From JAKZVK01 sp965248255 (GTDB lineage Bacteria; Acidobacteriota; Terriglobia; Bryobacterales; UBA6623): DNA of 64,000 bases. Shown here one piece after another: positions 59,914 through 64,000 of the stretch. Each line of letters begins with the position of its first letter. Within the stretch, counting starts at the first letter, position 1. A program made the translations under genes and the position numbers. Below the pieces are notes generated by a model, which made no database searches, had not been told where the DNA came from, and worked only from the letters and a program-made list of their open reading frames with translations. The stretch lies in the NCBI GenBank assembly GCA_965248255.1, contig CBDFIW010000004.1:2232001-2296000 (forward strand). Direction: 5' to 3'.

Positions 59914-61365
59914 TCACTGTCGCGTCTCGGACTGGGGCAAGCTGCGCGTCCCGCGTGACGAACGCTTTCGCCACATCTGCCGGAAACTCATCGCAGCCGG
60001 CGGCGGGAAATCCCTCGTGTCCGTCCACCCTTTGAGCGGTCCAGGCAGAGAACGCACCCAGCCGTCGCCGTAGCCGCCCGCCGCGAAGCCCCGCGCCAGG
60101 AAACCCGCCCGCTCAAACCACCAGGGCCGCCGCATCACCCAACTCCAGGCGCGAAATCCCAGTTTCTCGGCAAGCCACGGCCGCTCGCGGCTCTCGCTCT
60201 TCTTCACGTCCCGGCGCAAGGCGAGCAGCATGCGGGGGATGTCGATCTTCACCGGACACACCTCGCCACACGCTCCGCACAAGCTCGATGCGAAGGGCAA
60301 ACCCGGCTCGCGTCCCAGCCCCTGTAGTTGCGGCGTCAGGATGGCCCCGATCGGCCCCGAGTACGTCCCTGGATAGGCGTGTCCGCCAATACGCCGATAC
60401 ACCGGGCACACGTTCGAGCAGGCCCCGCAACGAATGCAGTAGAGCGTCTCGCGCTTCTCATCGTCGGCGAGCACGCGGCTGCGCCCGTTATCGAGCAGCA
60501 ACAGGTAGAACTTCTCGGGGCCGTCGAGCTCGCCGCCGCGCCGCGGACCTGACAGGAACGACGTGTAGCTGGTCAATGCCTGCCCCGTCGCGCTGCGTGC
60601 CAACAGCTTCAGGAAGACGGCCAAGTCCGCCGCCCGGGGGATGAGCTTCTCGATCCCGGCGACGGCGACGTGGACGCGCGGCAGCGACGTCGTCAGGCGG
60701 ATGTTGCCCTCGTTTTCCACCAGCACGACGGCGCCGCTTTCGGCCACAACAAAGTTGGCGCCGGTGACACCCATCCCGGCGTTCAGAAACTTTTCGCGAA
60801 GGATCCCCCGCGCGATGCGGGTCAGCTCCGCCGGCTCGTCGGTCCTTTCGACCCCCAGCTTCGCGGCGAACAGGTCCGCCATATCGCTGCGCGTCATGTG
60901 CAGCGCGGGCGCAACGATGTGATAGGGCTTATCGCCGGCGAGCTGGATGATGTACTCGCCCAGATCGGTCTCAACCGCTTCGATCCCGTTCTTCTCCAGG
61001 GCCTTGTTGAGGTGAATCTCCTCCGTCGCCATCGACTTGGATTTGACAACGGTCCGCACCCCGTTTTCGCGCGCGATCTTCCCGACCGCCTCGACCGCCG
61101 ACTCGGCATCCCGGCACCAGACGACTTCGCCGCCGTGCTCGCGTACCTTGGCCTCGACCTGCTCGAGGTAGTAATCCAAGTTGTCGAGCGTGTGCTTCTT
61201 GAGCCGGCGGGCGTGCTCGCGCAGCTCCTGGTACTCGGGGAAACCGCCGGACTCCACGGCCTGCTGGCGCTTTTGCTTGAATCGGTCCGTGGCCGTCTGG
61301 ATCGTGTTCTGGAGTTTCAGGTCGCCCAGGGCTACGTGAATCTTGTGTTCAAAAGCGGCTGACAT
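59914..61365 (-). CDS. lutB: Lactate utilisation iron-sulfur protein B
   Basis: 483-aa LutB-family protein. N-terminal LUD domain (VRTVVKSKSMATEEIHLNKALEKNGIEAVETDLGEYIIQLAGDKPYHIVAPALH; GMGVTGANFVVAESGAVVLVENEGNIRLTTSLPRVHV) and a two-[4Fe-4S] ferredoxin segment: YCIRCGACSNVCPVYRRIGGHAY and SLCGACGEVCPVKIDIPRMLL. Length and motifs match B. subtilis LutB. It begins 17 bp after lutA. Confidence 0.95.
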   Translation of the reverse strand: MSAAFEHKIHVALGDLKLQNTIQTATDRFKQKRQQAVESGGFPEYQELREHARRLKKHTLDNLDYYLEQVEAKVREHGGEVVWCRDAESAVEAVGKIARENGVRTVVKSKSMATEEIHLNKALEKNGIEAVETDLGEYIIQLAGDKPYHIVAPALHMTRSDMADLFAAKLGVERTDEPAELTRIARGILREKFLNAGMGVTGANFVVAESGAVVLVENEGNIRLTTSLPRVHVAVAGIEKLIPRAADLAVFLKLLARSATGQALTSYTSFLSGPRRGGELDGPEKFYLLLLDNGRSRVLADDEKRETLYCIRCGACSNVCPVYRRIGGHAYPGTYSGPIGAILTPQLQGLGREPGLPFASSLCGACGEVCPVKIDIPRMLLALRRDVKKSESRERPWLAEKLGFRAWSWVMRRPWWFERAGFLARGFAAGGYGDGWVRSLPGPLKGWTDTRDFPPPAAMSFRQMWRKRSSRGTRSLPQSETRQ

Positions 61366-61381
61366 TCTGTTTGCCGGCTAT

Positions 61382-62107
61382 TTACCGGGAGGCAAGCACT
61401 TCCGCCAGATGCATCGTCCGGATCGGCAGGCCCCGCCGGCTCAGTCCGCCGCCAATCTGCATCAGGCAGCTTGGATCGATCGACACGACCGCGCCCGCGC
61501 CGGTGGCTCGGATAGCCTCGATCTTACCGCCGAGCATGTCGCTGGAAAGCTCCCCCCCACTTGACCGAGAAGGTCCCGCCAAAACCGCAGCACTCTTCCG
61601 CTGCTTCCATCTCGCGCAGCTCCAAGCCCCGCACTTGGGCCAGTAAGCGCCGCGGCTGGTCTTTGATCTTCATCTCCCGCAGCGCGTGGCAGGAGTCGTG
61701 ATACGTGACCGCGCCCTGGTAGTGCGCGCCAAGGTCTTCGACCCCGGCCACCGAGACCAGAAGTCCGAAAACTCGTAGACACGCCCTTGGATCCGCCGGG
61801 CCGCGCGGCCTTCGTGACTGTCTTCGGGAAAAAGGTCAACAAAGTGGTGCCGCACCATCGAACAACAAGACCCCGACGGTACGACCACGTATTCAACGTC
61901 CTCGAAGACCTGGAGAAAATGCCGTGCCACGTCGCGCGCTTCGGACGTGAACCCGGAGTTAAACGCCGGCTGGCCACAGCAGGTCTGCGCTTCGCGGAAC
62001 TCACACTCATATCCGGCGCGCTCCAGCACGTCGGCCATGGCCAATCCGATACGAGGAAAGAGTTGATCGACCAGGCAGGTAACAAACAGCGAGACGCGTT
62101 GAGACAT
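61382..62107 (-). pseudogene. lutA: lutA with two frameshifts
   Basis: From ATG 62107 (MSQRVSLFVTCLVDQLFPRIGLAMADVLERAGYECEFREAQTCCGQPAFNSG; first CCG domain). A one-base deletion near 61762 shifts the frame; homology continues as VAGVEDLGAHYQGAVTYHDSCHALREMKIKDQPRRLLAQVRGLELREMEAAEECCGFGGTFSVKWG, then an extra G in a run of seven G's (~61551-61557, minus strand) returns to the first frame, ending ELSSDMLGGKIEAIRATGAGAVVSIDPSCLMQIGG to TAA 61382. Both CCG domains are otherwise conserved. Either sequencing error or a young pseudogene. Confidence 0.85.
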
Positions 62108-62683
62108 AGGGGCGGACGCCGCAAGCAATTGTAGCGCGGATCTCGCTTTTGAGATCTGCGGCTTTCTCTGGATAGAAGCTAAAAGGCGTTCAACAGAAGA
62201 GGCGCCCAGTCCGCGAAGCGGACGGTGGACAATAGCCCACGGTGGAGCCGCAGGCGGAACCGTGGGTCAAAGAACCATGAGAGAGGAGCAGCCCCGGCAG
62301 GGGCGTAGGAGGTTGCCCGAGGACCAACCCTTGGCATCAGCTTTTCCTGCGCCTCTGGGCGGGGCTTGTGTCCCCTCTTGCTGGTCACCCACGGTTTCAC
62401 CCTGACGGGCTTCACCGTGGGATATTGTCCGCCGCCCCTGCCGGGGCTGAGGTCGCGAACGAACCAGGTTTTGACTTTGAGAACAGTTGCCAAGCAGGCG
62501 TGGCCCCTTCGGGGCCGTTGAAAACAAATGATTCGCACAATATCGACAATCTTTTGTCGATGTAGAGGCACTAGGCGCCTATCTCATGGCTCCGGCATGT
62601 CGAGGAGTTCACCCTGCGGGTCGTCAGCAGCCGGATCGGTAGCGTCTTCGCCGAATATGTGTTCACGGTAGAATTGGACCGGC
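62108..62683. other. Repeat-rich gene-free spacer upstream of the kinase
   Basis: 576 bp between divergent lutA and the kinase gene. Mostly family B modules. ATATCGACAATCTTTTGTCGAT near 62540-62561 forms a small inverted repeat (ATCGACAA/TTGTCGAT). No open frame here looks coding. Confidence 0.5.
62237..62457. repeat. Dispersed repeat family B, long form
   Basis: GCCCACGGTGGAGCCGCAGG-CGGAACCGTGGGTC (62237-62270), AGCCCCGGCAGGGGC (62290-62304), CACCCACGGTTTCACCCTGA then CGGGCTTCACCGTGGGATA (62388-62426), CGCCCCTGCCGGGGCTGAGG (62433-). The same modules as at 24631-24720, arranged as nested inverted repeats around ~80 bp of unrelated DNA. Confidence 0.75.
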
Positions 62684-64000
62684 ATGGTAGGCTGGACCAT
62701 CTCGCATTACCGCATCACCGAAAAGCTCGGCGAGGGCGGGATGGGTGTGGTCTACAAGGCTGAGGACACGAAACTCGATCGCCCCGTCGCTCTCAAGTTT
62801 TTGGCGCCGCATCTGTTGCGTGACGCGGAAGGCCGCAAACGTTTTGAGCGGGAAGCGAAAGCCGCGGCCAAGCTCGATCACCCCAACATCTGCACGGTCT
62901 ACGAAATCGACGAGGTCGACGGACGCACCTTTATCGTCATGGCCTTTCTCGAAGGTCGCCCGCTGAGCAAGCGCATTCAGGAGGGTCCGCTGAAGCTGAC
63001 GGAGGCCCTCTCGATCGCCGTCCAGATGGCCGAGGGGTTGGAAGCGGCGCACGAAAAAGGAATCACACACCGCGATATCAAGCCCGACAACGTCATGCTG
63101 ACGTCGGGCTCGCGCGGTCTCGTCAAGCTGATGGACTTCGGCTTGGCTCAACTGGCCTCCGCCGACTCTAAGCTGACACGGGAGGGAACGACTCTCGGCA
63201 CCTGCGCCTACATGTCACCGGAGCAGACTACCGGTGAAGAGGTTGATGCGCGCACCGACGTCTGGGCATCGGGCTGCGTGCTGTACGAGATGCTCGCCGG
63301 CAACCTGCCCTTCCGAGGCCACTACGAGCAGGCGATCGTCTACTCCATCTTGAATGAAGGCCCGGAGCCGCTCGGGATCAGCTCGCCTGAGGTGGAGACC
63401 GTCATCCGGCGCTGTCTGGCTAAGAAACCAGAAGAGCGTTACCGGGACGGCAAGGCGCTGCGTCGAGGGCTTCGTGAGCTCCGGCCGTCGCCGCGCACCT
63501 CGGGCGCCGAGGCACCCGCTGCGCCCTCCGCGGTTCCACGCTTGGCCGTGTTGCCGCTCAAGACGCGCGCCGGTGACGCCGAGCTCGAGTCCTTCGCAGA
63601 AGGGCTGACGGAAGAGATTACGTCCGGTCTGTCGCAGTTCCGCCACCTGGTTGTTGTATCGGCGAGCGCCGCGGCCGGTTTCCAAGGACAGGCGGACGTG
63701 CGAGAAGTCAGCAAGGAGCTGGGCGCGCGATTCGTGCTCGAAGGCAGCATCCGAAAGGCCGGGTCGAGCATCCGGGTCAGCATACAGTTGCTCGATGCGG
63801 CGACCGGCGCCCACTTGTGGGCTGAACGCTTCGACCGCGACCTCGGCGTCACCGATATCTTCGCGGTGCAGGACGAACTGACCGACCGCATCGTGGCCAC
63901 TGTCGCCGACCCGTTCGGCGTGTTGACGCGATCGCTGAGCGCACTGGCGAGGGCGAAGCCGATCGACACCCTCACGGCCCACGATTGTGTTCTGCAGACG
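62684..64000 (+). CDS. Ser/Thr protein kinase with TolB-like domain, 5' part
   Basis: 439 codons, open at the right edge. Start ATG 62684 (MVGWTISHYRITEKLGEGGMGVVYKAEDTKLDRPVALKFL). Kinase residues: GEGGMG P-loop (16-21), Lys38, catalytic THRDIKPDN (Asp131), DFG Asp151, APE-type YMSPEQ. From ~residue 285, AVLPLKTRAGDAELESFAEGLTEEITSGLSQFRHLVVVSASAA and KELGARFVLEGSIRKAGSSIRVSIQLLDAATGAHLWAERFDRDL form a TolB-like domain seen in many acidobacterial kinases and adenylate cyclases; TPRs usually follow. No membrane helix is present between the two domains in this part. Divergent from lutA. Confidence 0.92.
   Translation, partial: MVGWTISHYRITEKLGEGGMGVVYKAEDTKLDRPVALKFLAPHLLRDAEGRKRFEREAKAAAKLDHPNICTVYEIDEVDGRTFIVMAFLEGRPLSKRIQEGPLKLTEALSIAVQMAEGLEAAHEKGITHRDIKPDNVMLTSGSRGLVKLMDFGLAQLASADSKLTREGTTLGTCAYMSPEQTTGEEVDARTDVWASGCVLYEMLAGNLPFRGHYEQAIVYSILNEGPEPLGISSPEVETVIRRCLAKKPEERYRDGKALRRGLRELRPSPRTSGAEAPAAPSAVPRLAVLPLKTRAGDAELESFAEGLTEEITSGLSQFRHLVVVSASAAAGFQGQADVREVSKELGARFVLEGSIRKAGSSIRVSIQLLDAATGAHLWAERFDRDLGVTDIFAVQDELTDRIVATVADPFGVLTRSLSALARAKPIDTLTAHDCVLQT

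Noticed and set aside
61382..62107. Programmed frameshifting in lutA
   Set aside because: Two shifts of opposite sign, no slippery heptamer at the first, and the family is normally uninterrupted.
62237..62457. CRISPR array
   Set aside because: Repeats are few, palindromic, unequal in spacing and in both orientations; no cas genes in the window.

Overview
The window reads as a high-GC, Gram-negative chromosome segment, most plausibly from an Acidobacteriota bacterium (Bryobacterales/Terriglobia-like). The evidence is lipid A and Kdo genes (lpxA, kdsA), a complete Bat (batA-E) operon, a membrane-tethered winged-helix/beta-propeller regulator and a Ser/Thr kinase fused to a TolB-like domain (both expanded in that phylum), HEIGHLLLG-type secreted metalloproteases, an Hfq-like protein with long tails, and many short dispersed palindromic repeats. 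The taxonomy is inference; no rRNA gene is present.

Layout. 0-12.7 kb: housekeeping and secreted enzymes (endonuclease IV 3' end, leuS, GNAT, HEAT-repeat protein, methyltransferase, VOC protein, Tat-exported ceramidase-like hydrolase, S46 dipeptidyl peptidase, lpxA, SDR, MFS). 12.8-14.4 kb: an ISNCY-type insertion sequence with doubled terminal repeats. 14.5-17.1 kb: ECF sigma/anti-sigma pair and a thioredoxin/DsbD-like periplasmic protein. 17.1-18.4 kb: no intact gene, but a probable group II intron 5' remnant. 18.4-23.1 kb: CadC-like regulator divergent from a double-domain metalloprotease, then kdsA. 23.6-33.2 kb: minus-strand operon moxR-DUF58-lipoprotein-batA-batB-batC-batD-batE, with batE set off by a repeat island. 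33.6-36.4 kb: cyclophilin lipoprotein, GntP permease, YtxH-like protein.

36.5-45.5 kb is a gene graveyard. It holds three GT2 genes or fragments, a methyltransferase with an in-frame amber codon, a GT-C membrane glycosyltransferase split by an IS1595 element with a perfect 8-bp target duplication, two paralogous GT39-like membrane genes (one internally deleted, one cut by IS630), and a secA with a large internal deletion. 45.6-49.3 kb is an intact selenocysteine locus: selB, selA and tRNA-Sec (selC). 49.5-53.9 kb: N-terminally truncated sodium:solute symporter, TetR regulator with a visible operator over its promoter, LMW phosphatase/arsenate reductase, pdxT and pdxS. 54.1-56.5 kb: broken tyrosine recombinase plus IS91 transposase fused to a truncated second copy of the 12.8-kb ISNCY element. 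56.6-64 kb: tmk, holB, Hfq-like protein, lutABC (lutA frameshifted twice; MITE-like element between lutB and lutC), a repeat island, and the 5' part of a Ser/Thr kinase gene running off the end.

No convincing wholly new defence or biosynthetic system was found. The most interesting signals are the repeat families, the series of nonsense, frameshift and deletion lesions concentrated near mobile elements, the tandem metalloprotease, and the selenocysteine locus abutting decayed DNA.
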